A stretch of DNA of 64,000 nt from Pedobacter jejuensis (GCF_003725795.1 NZ_RBEE01000043.1:186001-250000); one strand, 5' to 3'. Shown: positions 10,301-19,010, numbered from the stretch's first letter. Program-made: numbers and translations. Notes: generated by a model from the sequence alone, not told the origin.

Positions 10301-10905
10301 GATACTTTTCTATAAAAAAATAAGGTAATTAATATGGCAAGAATAGCTGCAATTAAGATAAGAACAGGTGTGTAAGAAGTAAGTTTAGTTAGTTCTGCAC
10401 TCCTTTGTTCTAGCAGTTTTTGTTCTTCTACAACCATTTTATTAACTGTAGCACGGGCTTGATCCATATAAACTTTACCTTGAAAAAGTACAGTAGGATC
10501 TACTCGTCCGCCTAAAGATTTTATCTCTATGGTAGACTTTATAATATCCAATCTACGAGTTAATATATCTTTTAATTCGGCAATGTTTTTTTGTTGTTTT
10601 GGGTTATCTCTCGTTCTATCTGCAACCTCATTTAAAGCAGCCGAAGCGGCTTCTGCAGCACCATTGTAGGGCTCTAAAAAAACTTTATTACCAGTTAAAA
10701 GGTATCCCCGTTGGCCAGTTTCTGCATCTTTTAATGTGGATATAATACCTTCAACTTTTAGTATTATCTCATCACTATGTTTTACAAGTTCTGTACTTTT
10801 AATCAGATTGCTAATACTTATATATGAAGCCAGCGAACTGATAAATAGGATAACCAGCGACAGACCGAGGCCTAAGCGTAAATTATTTTTTAGCGTTGTT
10901 TTCAT
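7327..10905 (-). CDS. Hybrid histidine kinase: CHASE3-HAMP-GAF-HisKA-HATPase-REC-REC-REC
   Basis: 1192 aa. Order: membrane helix about 11-33; CHASE3 sensor about 38-172 with DAETGQRGYLLTG; second helix about 179-198; HAMP about 200-270; GAF about 295-432; a glutamate/glutamine-rich coiled coil about 433-525; HisKA with His537 (MSHELRTP); HATPase with NAIKFT, DTGVGI and GGTGLGLS; then three receivers with phosphoacceptors D850, D972 and D1118. Receiver 2 is the most divergent (VEEN in place of the usual acidic pair, VKTAHS at the lysine site). The signal is unknown. It stands between a REC-kinase and a receiver-CheR-CheB set and probably feeds them by phosphorelay. Confidence 0.93.
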   Translation of the reverse strand: MKTTLKNNLRLGLGLSLVILFISSLASYISISNLIKSTELVKHSDEIILKVEGIISTLKDAETGQRGYLLTGNKVFLEPYNGAAEAASAALNEVADRTRDNPKQQKNIAELKDILTRRLDIIKSTIEIKSLGGRVDPTVLFQGKVYMDQARATVNKMVVEEQKLLEQRSAELTKLTSYTPVLILIAAILAILITLFFYRKVSVDFDERVKMQKEIEDKKLEMEKRIIAIKEIALQISNGNYGVTLDSKTQDDIGELSESLNTMSSSLKKSFDTLAENEWLQTGVAGLNVKMVGEKDVFQLADDIIEFLASYTNSQLGAIYIFKDDGYLHLKGQHALQGQHLAETLALGEGLIGQVVKSGKQILLNEIPNNELTISYASGNIKPAQLLVLPIIRNGIAIGGLELGTIGAFSDLHLHFLNSILSDVGTALLGAQNRFKLQQLLEETQAQSEELQVQHSELEGMNAELEAQSQKLQASEEELRVQQEELLQSNQELEERSSLLEEKNQLIEERNVEIQQKAAALELSTRYKSEFLANMSHELRTPLNSILLLSRLMAENEAMDREHQEYAEVIQSSGQGLLSLIDEILDLSKIEAGKMELDRANIKVDEVIFNMRSLFNPVAKEKSLELVIDKTTVVPEYFHTDKMRLEQILKNLLSNAIKFTTKGSVTLNISKNEHLNALVFKVTDTGVGIAPDKLAMVFEAFQQADGSTRRKFGGTGLGLSISRELAKLLGGYIDLKSKENEGSIFTLILPIDKNRGIENHQPKNENTTIVEQQPLVTRLTVANIPQEIEDDRNDIGPDDKVILIVEDDTPFAKTLLDFTRKRNYKGLVAVRGDVGIEMAKTYKPLAILLDIQLPVKDGWQVMEELKADPSTRPIPVHIMSSLQVKKESLLKGAVDFINKPFAFEHMQEIFQKLEHALSRHPKKVLIVEENEQHAKALSYFLSNFNIQTEIVNEVGDSVSALHKSDINCVILDMGIPDKHAYETLEVVKKTPGLENLPIIIFTGKSLSKGEESRIKQYADSIVVKTAHSYQRILDEAGLFLHLVEEKSKEQVKAPKKFSELQDVLKGKTVLVADDDVRNIFSLTKVLEQHQMHVLTAIDGKEALKLLDENQHVDVVLMDMMMPELDGYETTTAIRQKIKYKNLPILAVTAKAMMGDREKCIAAGASDYISKPVDMDQLVSLLRVWLYENHYKS

Positions 10906-10930
10906 TAATTTTTTGTGTGAATGATGCGCA

Positions 10931-12058
10931 TTAATCGGCTAAAATTTCATCTGCTCCTATCGGGATAGTGAAGTAAAATTCCGAACCTTCATTCGGCACA
11001 CTATTTACACCAATTTTGCCATTGTGCCTGCTTATAATTTCGGAACAGATATATAGCCCTATACCTAAACCATTAAAATTATTGCTATTTTCTTCTACCC
11101 GATAAAATTTATCGAAAATTTTATGATGTTGTTCTTGAGGAATTCCAATACCAAAATCTTTAACAGCAAGGTAAAGTTTCCCATCTTTAATATTTACGGT
11201 AAGGTTTATCTGATTTGTACCTGGAGCATATTTAATAGCGTTGGTAATGAAGTTGATAACAACTTGCTCCAGCCGCATTTCATCGCCAAAAACCATTTCT
11301 TGGATTGTTCCCAGTTTGGTAATGGTAAATTCGGGGTTGGATTGTTGTAGCATTTCAATGGTATTGTTTACCATCGTTTCAGCGCAAAAAGTTTTCATGT
11401 TAAACTTCAGTTTGCCGCTTTCAATTTTTGATATGTCGAGCAAATCAACTATCAACTCATTAAGTTTTTCTAATTGGATACTTGCTTTTTCGAGGTGATT
11501 TTGTGCCATCACCTTATCATCTTTATTTATGCTGCGCTGCAATAATTGTATATAGCCCTTAACGCTTGTTAGTGGTGTTTTTAATTCGTGGCTTGCAATG
11601 CTAATGAACTCATCTTTCTTATGTTCAGCTTCTTTCCTAAATTCAATTTCTTCAAGTAACTTTTCCTGAACTTCGTTTAGCTTTCTATTCTGTTCATAAA
11701 TGCGGTAAAAAGTTTTGATTTTTAGCAATAATATATTGATATCTACAGGCTTGGTAATGTAATCTAAGCCACCACTAAGGTATCCTTTAGTTATAAATTT
11801 GATTTCAGTATTAACAGCGGAAAGGAAAATTATGGCAGTATCTTTGGCTTTGCTAAATCCAGAGATTGCTTCTGCAACCTCAAAGCCATCCATATCCGGC
11901 ATTTGAACATCAAGAATGATGAGTACGTAATTATTTTTTAAGACTTTTTTTAGCGCTTCTTCACCAGATGGGGCCGTATCTACCTCAAAGTTATGTGCTT
12001 GCAATACTTTCTGTAAGGAAATTAGGTTTTCAGGCCTATCATCTACAATAAGAATCAT
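10931..12058 (-). CDS. Response regulator-histidine kinase fusion (REC-HisKA-HATPase)
   Basis: 375 aa, cytoplasmic. Receiver about 1-118 with DD at 6-7, D50 as phosphoacceptor (LIILDVQMPDMDG) and K103 in YITKPVD; a helical linker about 115-150; HisKA with His157 (SIASHELKTPLTS); HATPase with NAIKYA, KDFGIGIP and GLGIGLYI. Such proteins act downstream in phosphorelays, with the receiver controlling the attached kinase. First gene of the minus-strand signalling block, 25 bp ahead of the large hybrid kinase. Confidence 0.92.
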   Translation of the reverse strand: MILIVDDRPENLISLQKVLQAHNFEVDTAPSGEEALKKVLKNNYVLIILDVQMPDMDGFEVAEAISGFSKAKDTAIIFLSAVNTEIKFITKGYLSGGLDYITKPVDINILLLKIKTFYRIYEQNRKLNEVQEKLLEEIEFRKEAEHKKDEFISIASHELKTPLTSVKGYIQLLQRSINKDDKVMAQNHLEKASIQLEKLNELIVDLLDISKIESGKLKFNMKTFCAETMVNNTIEMLQQSNPEFTITKLGTIQEMVFGDEMRLEQVVINFITNAIKYAPGTNQINLTVNIKDGKLYLAVKDFGIGIPQEQHHKIFDKFYRVEENSNNFNGLGIGLYICSEIISRHNGKIGVNSVPNEGSEFYFTIPIGADEILAD

Positions 12059-12182
12059 GATTTATTAAACATAAAAAAAGTCGGGATAATTTGTTTGGTT
12101 ACAGGTTTTACCTATTGTTTATAAACACAGTGGTTGTAAAAAGGTTTTAAAAATGTGATTATGTAGCTATTAGTATAATACC

Positions 12183-13022
12183 TTACAATTGATTGCTGTT
12201 AAAAGTGTCACCTTGTTTGAAATCGCCTGTTTCAAAACCCTTTTTAAACCAATACATACGCTGTTGAGAAGTACCATGAGTGAAAGAATCTGGTGTTACC
12301 TCACCTGTCGCCTGTTTTTGCAATTTATCATCGCCAATGGCATTTGCTGCGGTTAAGGCTTCTTCGATATCTCCTTCATCAAGTTTAAAATCTTTTAAGT
12401 TTTGAGCATTATGAGCCCACAAGCCAGCAAAAAAATCGGCTTGTAATTCTAACTTAACTGATAAACGATTGTATTCTGTTTCGCTAACCTGGCCACGGGC
12501 TTGTTGCAATTTATCAGAAATGCCTAAAAGATTTTGAACGTGGTGACCAACTTCATGGGCAATAACATAAGCCTGAGCAAAATCGCCAGCTGCACCAAAT
12601 CGGTTTTTTAAATCATCATAAAAGGTTAAATCGATATACACTTTATGGTCGCCAGGGCAATAAAAAGGACCGACGGCAGAGCTTGCGCTTCCACATGCAG
12701 TTTGCACACCATCGCTAAAAAGAACCATTTTGGGGTGTTCATATGTTTTACCCATGGTTTCAAATTCTTTATCCCAAACCTGTTCGGTTGATTCCAGGAC
12801 GCCAGAAACAAATTGAGCCTGTGGGTCGTTTTCTGGTACACCTTGCTTAACCTCAGTTGTTCCGGCGCCTTGTGGCAATTGACCAACCAAACCGGTTAAA
12901 TCTTTACCAAAGATTAAACCCAAAACAACGATAATGATACCTACACCACCACCAAGAATGGTTTTTCCACCTCCACCTCTTCCGTCTTCTACATTATTAC
13001 TCCCTTTACCGAACCACTGCAT
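12183..13022 (-). CDS. Neutral zinc metallopeptidase, YpfJ family
   Basis: 279 aa. A glycine-rich N-terminus precedes one membrane helix (about residues 22-40); the rest should be periplasmic. The zinc-peptidase motif HEVGHHVQ (His156, Glu157, His160) is intact, and the region ahead (GPFYCPGDHKVYID) matches the YpfJ family. Substrate unknown. It stands alone between the signalling block and gltX, about 90 bp from gltX on the same strand. Confidence 0.9.
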   Translation of the reverse strand: MQWFGKGSNNVEDGRGGGGKTILGGGVGIIIVVLGLIFGKDLTGLVGQLPQGAGTTEVKQGVPENDPQAQFVSGVLESTEQVWDKEFETMGKTYEHPKMVLFSDGVQTACGSASSAVGPFYCPGDHKVYIDLTFYDDLKNRFGAAGDFAQAYVIAHEVGHHVQNLLGISDKLQQARGQVSETEYNRLSVKLELQADFFAGLWAHNAQNLKDFKLDEGDIEEALTAANAIGDDKLQKQATGEVTPDSFTHGTSQQRMYWFKKGFETGDFKQGDTFNSNQL

Positions 13023-13111
13023 AATTATATTTTTATTACTTAACCTTGTTTGTTTTAAAATGTTATACTAAAGTATAAATTATTTTTATTGATTAATTAT
13101 ACACCCAAAGT

Positions 13112-14620
13112 TTAGCTATTAAAAACTACAATGGCATTTTCAATGCGCAATTTTGTTTCTTCTTTACCTAAAAGTACGCCAATATCAAAAACACCAGGGC
13201 CAAATTTGCCACCAACTAGCATAATACGGAAAGGAAGCATAAGTTCTCCAGGCTTAAAACCTTTTTCCTCAGCTAATGCTTTAAATGCAGCTTCAGCATC
13301 AATTGGATTATCTAAGCTTAGGTTGTTTGCATATTCGTAGAAAAAGCCTGCCTTTTCTGCTGTCCATTTTGGTTTTACAGAAGCAGAATCATATACCGTT
13401 GGTGATGCAAAAAAGTAACTGCTCTGCATTACAAAATCTGGCAATAATGTACATCTATCTTTTATTAAATCGATAACTGTATTTAGCAATGCATCATCAT
13501 TAACAGTAAATCCAGCTTTTTCAAGCGCATGTTTTACCTCTAATTGCAAGCTATCAACTGATGATTGTTTTATCCATTCGTGGTTATACCATTTTGCTTT
13601 TTCAAAATCAAATTTTGCTCCGGCTTTACTTATTCTTTCTATCGAAAATTTTTCTTCTAATTCTGCAAGTGTAAAAATCTCCTGTTCGGTTCCATCATTC
13701 CAACCTAAAAGCGCAAGCATATTTACAAAAGCTTCGGGCATAAAGCCCATTTCTTTAAAGCCTTTGGTTACATCATTGGTTTTTGGGTCTGTCCAGTTCA
13801 TCGCATAAACCGGAAAGCCTAAACGGTCGCCATCCCGTTTACTTAACTTTCCATGCCCATCGGGTTTTAAAATTAGGGGTAAGTGCGCCCATTGCGGCAT
13901 ATCGCTTTCCCAACCCAAATATTTCCATAATAAAATATGAACAGGTGCAGATGGTAACCACTCCTCACCCCTAAAGGCATGGGTAATTTCCATTGCTTTG
14001 TCATCAACAACAACAGCTAAATGATAGGTTGGCATACCATCAGCTTTTAGTAAAACTTTATCATCAACTATTGCCGTTTCAAAACTTACATCGCCCCGTA
14101 TTAAATCGTTAAAGTGAACATTTTCATCTTCAGGCACTTTAATTCTAATTACATGAGGCGTTTGTGAAGCCAATAAATCTTCTACCTCGCTTATGGTTAG
14201 GGTTAGAGAGTTACGCATTTGCATACGTGTTGCCTGTCCGTATTGAAAGTTCGGCACTTCTTTACGCTTTACATCCAGTTCTTCCGGCGTATCAAAAGCA
14301 TAATAAGCATATCCGTCGCTAATTAATTGCTCTGCAAATTTTCTATAACTTGGTTTACGTTCACTTTGGCGGTAAGGTCCATAATTACCTGGCTTAGTCG
14401 GACTTTCATCGGGTGTAATACCACACCAATCTAAACAGTTTACTATATATTCTTCCGCCCCTTCAACAAAACGATTTTGGTCGGTATCTTCTACACGTAA
14501 AACGAAAGTTCCGTTGTGTTTTCTGGCAAATAAATAATTAAATAAGGCTGTACGTACACCGCCTAAATGTAAGCCTCCTGTTGGGCTTGGGGCAAATCTT
14601 ACTCTAACTTTTTTATCCAT
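13112..14620 (-). CDS. gltX: Glutamyl-tRNA synthetase
   Basis: 502 aa class I aminoacyl-tRNA synthetase that charges tRNA-Glu. The HIGH-like motif is HLGG at 18-21 (PSPTGGLHLGG) and the KMSKS-like motif is KLSKR at about 258-262. Length and the C-terminal anticodon-binding region are normal. A TATCTTTG element about 80 bp upstream (14700-14707) matches the Bacteroidota -7 consensus and gives a plausible promoter. Confidence 0.97.
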   Translation of the reverse strand: MDKKVRVRFAPSPTGGLHLGGVRTALFNYLFARKHNGTFVLRVEDTDQNRFVEGAEEYIVNCLDWCGITPDESPTKPGNYGPYRQSERKPSYRKFAEQLISDGYAYYAFDTPEELDVKRKEVPNFQYGQATRMQMRNSLTLTISEVEDLLASQTPHVIRIKVPEDENVHFNDLIRGDVSFETAIVDDKVLLKADGMPTYHLAVVVDDKAMEITHAFRGEEWLPSAPVHILLWKYLGWESDMPQWAHLPLILKPDGHGKLSKRDGDRLGFPVYAMNWTDPKTNDVTKGFKEMGFMPEAFVNMLALLGWNDGTEQEIFTLAELEEKFSIERISKAGAKFDFEKAKWYNHEWIKQSSVDSLQLEVKHALEKAGFTVNDDALLNTVIDLIKDRCTLLPDFVMQSSYFFASPTVYDSASVKPKWTAEKAGFFYEYANNLSLDNPIDAEAAFKALAEEKGFKPGELMLPFRIMLVGGKFGPGVFDIGVLLGKEETKLRIENAIVVFNS

Positions 14621-14699
14621 GGTTTATGCAAAATGCAGGGAGTATAGGCTTTGGGTATGGATTAATTTACCATTCATTGAAGCTACACTGTACTTGGTA

Positions 14700-14707
14700 C
14701 AAAGATA
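14700..14707 (-). promoter_or_regulatory. Candidate -7 promoter element for gltX
   Basis: Read on the minus strand the bases are TATCTTTG, an exact match to the Bacteroidota -7 consensus TAnnTTTG. It would give a leader of about 70 nt before gltX. I could not find a clear TTG at -33. Confidence 0.4.
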
Positions 14708-14844
14708 TGTTTTTCATCTGTTTTTATTGTTTGCTTCTGCGATGAAGCTAATCAAACTTTAAAATTATTACCTTTTGGTTTTTTGAAAAAGCATAATGGT
14801 TTTATGCTTTTTTCGTTTTGTTATTGTAATTTGCCTCCCAAAGC

Positions 14845-16050
14845 ATGAATCCATACGAAAAGAAACGCCGCTGGAAGTTTTTCCTTCTCATTTTCGCCAT
14901 CTTAATTGGCATAGCATCTGTATTTTACACGGATTCATTTGTTAAGAAAATGCAGCGTGAAGAAGCAAACCAATTTCAGCTTTGGGTAAAAATTACCGAA
15001 CGTTCTATGCTTTTATTGGATAACGAAGACTTTAACAGCATTGTAGATGACGTTAGAGCGAATACCAAAATGCCCGTTATTGTTACCAACGCCGATGGCA
15101 CCATTTTATCATCTATTGGTTTAGATAGCACTAAAACCTGGTATCCTGTTAATGATAAATTGGTTTATGATAGTCTTTATTTTGTTAAAGAGTTATCAAA
15201 AATGAAAATGCAGCATAAACCACTAGAACTGAATATTTTTGGAGATAAAAAAATTGCTTATTACCGAGATTCATTTATCCTTACTCAGCTCCGCTATTTC
15301 CCATACATTCAAATGGGTGTAATTTTTCTATTCCTTTTAACGGCTTACGCTGCATTTAGTTCGGCCAGGAAAGATGAACAAGATCATGTTTGGGTAGGCT
15401 TGGCGAAAGAAACTGCACATCAACTTGGTACGCCAATATCTTCTTTAATGGCTTGGGTAGAGCTTATGAAATCGAAGTTTGATGCAGAAGACGACCCGTT
15501 AATTGCCGAGATGGAGAACGATATTAAGCGCCTGGAAATTATAACCGATAGGTTTTCTAAAATTGGATCGAAACCGATACTGGAAGATCATGTGGTATAT
15601 ATGGTTATCAGCAATTTTATCGATTATTTTAAAGTGCGTACATCTGATAAAGTTAAATTTACCATTACCGGTGATGAACAGGTAAGAGCCATGTTAAACG
15701 TGCCTTTGTTTGATTGGGTTACAGAAAACCTTTTAAAAAATGCTGCAAATGCAATTGAAAATGAAGGTTCTATATCGATTAATATTATAGAAAACCTGGC
15801 CAAAGAACAGGTTTTTATTGATGTTACAGATAGTGGAAAAGGTATACCAAGATCTAAATTTGATGCTGTATTTCAGCCAGGATACACTACTAGAAAACGT
15901 GGTTGGGGACTTGGTTTATCGCTAACCAAGCGTATTGTAGAAAATTACCACAGCGGCGAAATTTTTGTAAAAGATTCGGAATTGGGTAAAGGAACAACAT
16001 TTAGAATTATATTAAAAAGCAGTTTAACTTATGAACCGACCACAGCCTAA
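14845..16050 (+). CDS. Sensor histidine kinase
   Basis: 401 aa. Two membrane helices (about residues 11-32 and 153-172) enclose a periplasmic sensor of about 120 residues. The H-box is AKETAHQLGTPISS with His192. HATPase motifs follow: NLLKNAANAIE, DSGKGIP and GWGLGLSLTKRI. No response regulator gene lies next to it, so its partner is elsewhere. Its 3' end overlaps the DinB-like gene by 20 bp, suggesting co-transcription with genes of apparently unrelated function. Confidence 0.9.
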   Translation: MNPYEKKRRWKFFLLIFAILIGIASVFYTDSFVKKMQREEANQFQLWVKITERSMLLLDNEDFNSIVDDVRANTKMPVIVTNADGTILSSIGLDSTKTWYPVNDKLVYDSLYFVKELSKMKMQHKPLELNIFGDKKIAYYRDSFILTQLRYFPYIQMGVIFLFLLTAYAAFSSARKDEQDHVWVGLAKETAHQLGTPISSLMAWVELMKSKFDAEDDPLIAEMENDIKRLEIITDRFSKIGSKPILEDHVVYMVISNFIDYFKVRTSDKVKFTITGDEQVRAMLNVPLFDWVTENLLKNAANAIENEGSISINIIENLAKEQVFIDVTDSGKGIPRSKFDAVFQPGYTTRKRGWGLGLSLTKRIVENYHSGEIFVKDSELGKGTTFRIILKSSLTYEPTTA

Positions 16051-16540
16051 CGATTATCCAGCTTGGGGAGAAACCTATATTAGCAAGGTTGATAAAGACA
16101 TTTTTGAAGTTTTAGAAGAACAGGTTTTTACAATTCCGGATTTATTTCAATCGAATGCTGACAAAGAAAATTTTGCTTATGCTGAAGGAAAATGGACTTT
16201 AAAGGAAATGCTCGGACATATTATAGATTGTGAGCGTATTTTTGTTTACCGTATGACATGTTTTGCCAGAAATGAGCAACAACATCTGCCCGGTTTTGAA
16301 GAGGATGATTATGTATCGAACGCACATTTCGGCGAACGAAACTTTGATGATATGATTGAAGAGTTTGCAGCCCTACGCAAAGCCAATCTATATTTTTTTA
16401 GAAGCTTAAATGAAGTAGAATTAAATAGAAAAGGAATAGCATCTGGTAGAGCAATAACCGTAAAATCTATTTTATTTATTGCTGCAGGCCATATTGCACA
16501 CCATGTTGGAGTACTAAGAGAACGTTATCATGTGGTTTAG
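16031..16540 (+). CDS. DinB-like (DUF664/DinB_2 fold) metal-dependent protein
   Basis: 169 aa, four-helix-bundle family. Probable metal ligands are His63 (MLGHIIDCERIF), His154 and His158 (AAGHIAHHVG), the usual three-histidine set. Members include thiol-dependent transferases and many proteins of unknown role; no substrate can be inferred here. The start overlaps the kinase gene by 20 bp and the stop overlaps the thioesterase start by 11 bp, so it is in the middle of a coupled trio. Confidence 0.85.
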   Translation: MNRPQPNDYPAWGETYISKVDKDIFEVLEEQVFTIPDLFQSNADKENFAYAEGKWTLKEMLGHIIDCERIFVYRMTCFARNEQQHLPGFEEDDYVSNAHFGERNFDDMIEEFAALRKANLYFFRSLNEVELNRKGIASGRAITVKSILFIAAGHIAHHVGVLRERYHVV

Positions 16541-16952
16541 AAATTTTTCCGTTGATGAGTTAAACAATCGCCCTAAAAACCATATTGGGGGTTTACTGGA
16601 TATAAAATTTACAGAAATTGGTGAAGATTTTATCATCGGCACCATGCCGGTTGATGAACGAACGCACCAGCCTGCAGGCATACTACATGGCGGTGCTTCG
16701 GTTGTACTAGCCGAGACATTGGGTAGTATAGCTTCATATATGTGCATCGACCCTGAAAAATATGTTGCGGTTGGTTTAGAGGTAAACGCAAATCACCTTC
16801 GTCCGGTAAAGAGCGGTTTGGTTAAAGGTATTTGCCAAGTGATTCATCGTGGTGCCAAAACCCATATTTGGGATATAAAAATTTACGATGAACGTGGCAA
16901 AATGAGTTGCATTAGTCGTTTAACGGTTGCTGTTATCAATAAGCCGCAGTAA
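16530..16952 (+). CDS. Hotdog-fold thioesterase, MenI/YdiI-like
   Basis: 140 aa, single hotdog domain. The segment HQPAGILHGGASVVLAETLG closely matches that of E. coli YdiI (MenI), including the catalytic glutamate position (Glu62) and His53. MenI hydrolyses 1,4-dihydroxy-2-naphthoyl-CoA in menaquinone synthesis, and Bacteroidota use menaquinone; the precise substrate is still inference, because PaaI-type relatives look similar. No men genes lie nearby. It overlaps the DinB-like gene by 11 bp. Confidence 0.82.
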   Translation: MWFRNFSVDELNNRPKNHIGGLLDIKFTEIGEDFIIGTMPVDERTHQPAGILHGGASVVLAETLGSIASYMCIDPEKYVAVGLEVNANHLRPVKSGLVKGICQVIHRGAKTHIWDIKIYDERGKMSCISRLTVAVINKPQ

Positions 16953-16970
16953 AAATCAAATCAGCGAAAA

Positions 16971-17858
16971 CTAGTTTGTATTCTGAGTTTTTTGGTTTCC
17001 TATAGCTTTAATCCACCTAATCGCACTATTAAAAGGCTCCGGAGACGCTTCAAATGTGGTGTTATGTCCCAGGGTTGGAAATAATTTGTATTCAAACGGT
17101 TTACCAACGCTTTTAAATTCATCGATATGTTCTGTTGATAATTTCGTTGGAATCTGAACATCCTTAACCCCAAAAAGCCATAATCCGGGAATTGAAAGTT
17201 TAGCAAGCGCATCACGAGGATCTGTATCTACAAACTGATATTTATCCGGGTCGTTCTGTATATGCTTACGCGATTCGCTTTCTGTGTTTAACTCCCAAAA
17301 ATCAGATTTTCCTTGTGTAAAAAACTGAAATCGAAGCTGTTCACGAGCGGTAACAACCGGACCGCTAAACAATACCATAAAATTCACCTTAGAATTTTTT
17401 TCTGCTGCTATGGGAATTATCCAGCCGGCCTGACTATAGCCTATCAGACCAACTGGTATGTGCTTAGCAGGCAAATGTTTTAATAGCAAGTTGGTTGCTG
17501 CGCTTGCATCCATAGCCAATAAATTTAAATTAGCTGAATCAATATTATTGGTGCCAACTTCAGGTCCGGCATAAACTCCGCCAGATTCGCCAACGCCGCG
17601 TTTGTCGTAGGTTAAAACCATCATACCATGGTTTGCCAAAAGCGAGGCAAATTGTATCATCCGCTTTTCCTGACCAGAGCCATGAACCACAACTAACGCC
17701 GCATAAGGTTTCTTAGGATTAAAAATTGTACCTTTTAGCGTAACGCCCTCACTTTCAAACTCAACATTTTTCGTTGAGAAATTAGTTTCCTGAGCGCCTG
17801 ATTTGTGAACTGAAAACAATAAAAGGAGTATAATTAAATATAAGCGGTAGTGATACAT
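16971..17858 (-). CDS. Secreted alpha/beta hydrolase
   Basis: About 295 aa from the ATG at 17858. I prefer this start to one at 17906 because it opens directly on a signal peptide (MYHYRLYLIILLLLFSV, cleavage near SGAQ) and avoids overlap with the upstream gene. Features: oxyanion region VVVHGSGQ, nucleophile elbow GYSQAG, and a late histidine in LGHNTTF. Substrate unknown; esterase or dipeptidyl-peptidase-like activity is possible. Confidence 0.85.
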   Translation of the reverse strand: MYHYRLYLIILLLLFSVHKSGAQETNFSTKNVEFESEGVTLKGTIFNPKKPYAALVVVHGSGQEKRMIQFASLLANHGMMVLTYDKRGVGESGGVYAGPEVGTNNIDSANLNLLAMDASAATNLLLKHLPAKHIPVGLIGYSQAGWIIPIAAEKNSKVNFMVLFSGPVVTAREQLRFQFFTQGKSDFWELNTESESRKHIQNDPDKYQFVDTDPRDALAKLSIPGLWLFGVKDVQIPTKLSTEHIDEFKSVGKPFEYKLFPTLGHNTTFEASPEPFNSAIRWIKAIGNQKTQNTN

Positions 17859-17895
17859 ACAATTGAGTTTAGCGTTAATAAAACGTAGGTTAGCA

Positions 17896-18249
17896 CTATT
17901 TATCAATCGCTTTCTTTTCGATTACAAATGAGGTGATTAAACCCAATCCACCGAAAATTCCTAAGCAACCAAAATAAACTGCAACAGCCTGACCTTCTTC
18001 TGCACGTGTCATGTTTGGTCCGAAGACGCTTCTAACAGTAAATAGCGCAACCAACAAACCAATTCCTAAGCCAACCAAAAGCAAACCGAATTTTAAGCTT
18101 AAATACGGCCTTGGCGCTGATTTACCGATGCCAGGATTGATACCGCGTTCGATCATTGCCATTTTTTCTTTATTTGATAAATAGCGTATTCCAAATACCA
18201 TTGCGAATGTGCCTAAAAAGATAGAGATTGGGACTAATATAGCTTCCAT
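17896..18249 (-). CDS. DUF6249-like small membrane protein
   Basis: 117 aa with three likely membrane segments (about 4-22, 52-72 and 90-110). Between the first two lies a short polar stretch, SNKEKMAMIERGINPG, common in this small Bacteroidota family, often found with ECF sigma genes. The function is unknown. It is 37 bp upstream of the hydrolase gene on the same strand. Confidence 0.7.
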   Translation of the reverse strand: MEAILVPISIFLGTFAMVFGIRYLSNKEKMAMIERGINPGIGKSAPRPYLSLKFGLLLVGLGIGLLVALFTVRSVFGPNMTRAEEGQAVAVYFGCLGIFGGLGLITSFVIEKKAIDK

Positions 18250-18652
18250 GATTATAATTTTTTATGTGTTTAATTGAATGTTTAAATTGTATTGAACCGT
18301 GTTCTGTGTATTATGACTACATGATTTTTAAACAGGTTACAGGCTGAGGGTAAATATTTTTGATCAGGATTTAAATGGATTTTAAGATTTACAGGATTAT
18401 TACGCAGATTTTAAATTTTTTAGTTGCAGATTGAGCCAATAAACTTAAGTTCGATTCTTACACTTAATATTTTACTTTTTTTATCACGTATTGCTTTTAC
18501 GACACGTCATGCTGAATTTATTTCAGCATCTTTCCTGCAAATAAGACCCTGAAATAAATTCAGGGTGACGTAAAATAAAAAGAGCAGCTTATTAATAATG
18601 TGAGGGAAAATTAATAATGGAATTCAGGCTATAATTATATTCGCAGTAAAAC
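18250..18652. other. Intergenic stretch with one REP-type repeat
   Basis: Divergent intergenic region between the DUF6249-like gene and the SMR exporter. It is A/T rich and holds a REP-type double hairpin (listed separately at 18506-18571). I see no convincing small gene or RNA in the rest. Confidence 0.6.
18506..18571. repeat. REP-type double hairpin (TGAAATAAATTCA family)
   Basis: Two adjacent palindromes share the core TGAAATAAATTCA: TGCTGAATTTATTTCAGCA and ACCCTGAAATAAATTCAGGGT, with outer GTCA and TGAC ends. The same pair recurs at about 37153-37232 and 42930-43009. It is a dispersed intergenic repeat that may act as a bidirectional terminator or be a remnant of REP mobilisation. Confidence 0.8.
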
Positions 18653-18685
18653 TTGATTTTAAACTTCAACCTTTTTTTACCTTTA
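18653..18685 (+). promoter_or_regulatory. Candidate promoter of the SMR exporter
   Basis: TTG at 18653-18655 and TACCTTTA at 18678-18685, spacer 22 nt. The -7 element differs from TAnnTTTG at the last base only. The start codon follows 5 nt later, so the message would be nearly leaderless if this is correct. Confidence 0.35.
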
Positions 18686-18689
18686 CAGC

Positions 18690-19010
18690 ATGAGTTGGAT
18701 TATACTAATTATTGCCGGACTTTTCGAAGTTGGTTTTACAACATGCCTAAAACTTTCTAACAACTTTAGCAATTTGAAATGGAGCATCGCTTTCTTTATT
18801 TGCATTACTTTAAGTTTTGTTTTGCTAAATAAAGCCTCGCAAAGTTTACCAATGGGTACAGCTTATGCCGTGTGGACCGGCATTGGTGCCGTTGGAACCG
18901 TAATTATAGGTATTGTATATTTCAACGAACCTGCCACATTTTGGCGCATATTTTTTATTTGCACCCTGATTGGTTCTATCGCTGGGTTAAAATTTTTCGC
19001 ATCGCATTAG
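18690..19010 (+). CDS. SMR-family exporter, Gdx/SugE-like
   Basis: 106 aa with four membrane helices, the size of small multidrug resistance proteins. The essential membrane glutamate is Glu13 in AGLFEVGFT. The segment LPMGTAYAVWTGIGAVGT matches the Gdx (SugE) branch, which exports guanidinium in exchange for protons, better than EmrE/QacE. I see no guanidine riboswitch upstream. A Gdx role is inferred from motif alone. Confidence 0.85.
   Translation: MSWIILIIAGLFEVGFTTCLKLSNNFSNLKWSIAFFICITLSFVLLNKASQSLPMGTAYAVWTGIGAVGTVIIGIVYFNEPATFWRIFFICTLIGSIAGLKFFASH

Noticed and set aside
18653..18689. Guanidine riboswitch ahead of the Gdx-like gene
   Set aside because: The space between the candidate promoter and the ATG is only a few bases, and no ACGR-type guanidine-I, II or III features are visible.
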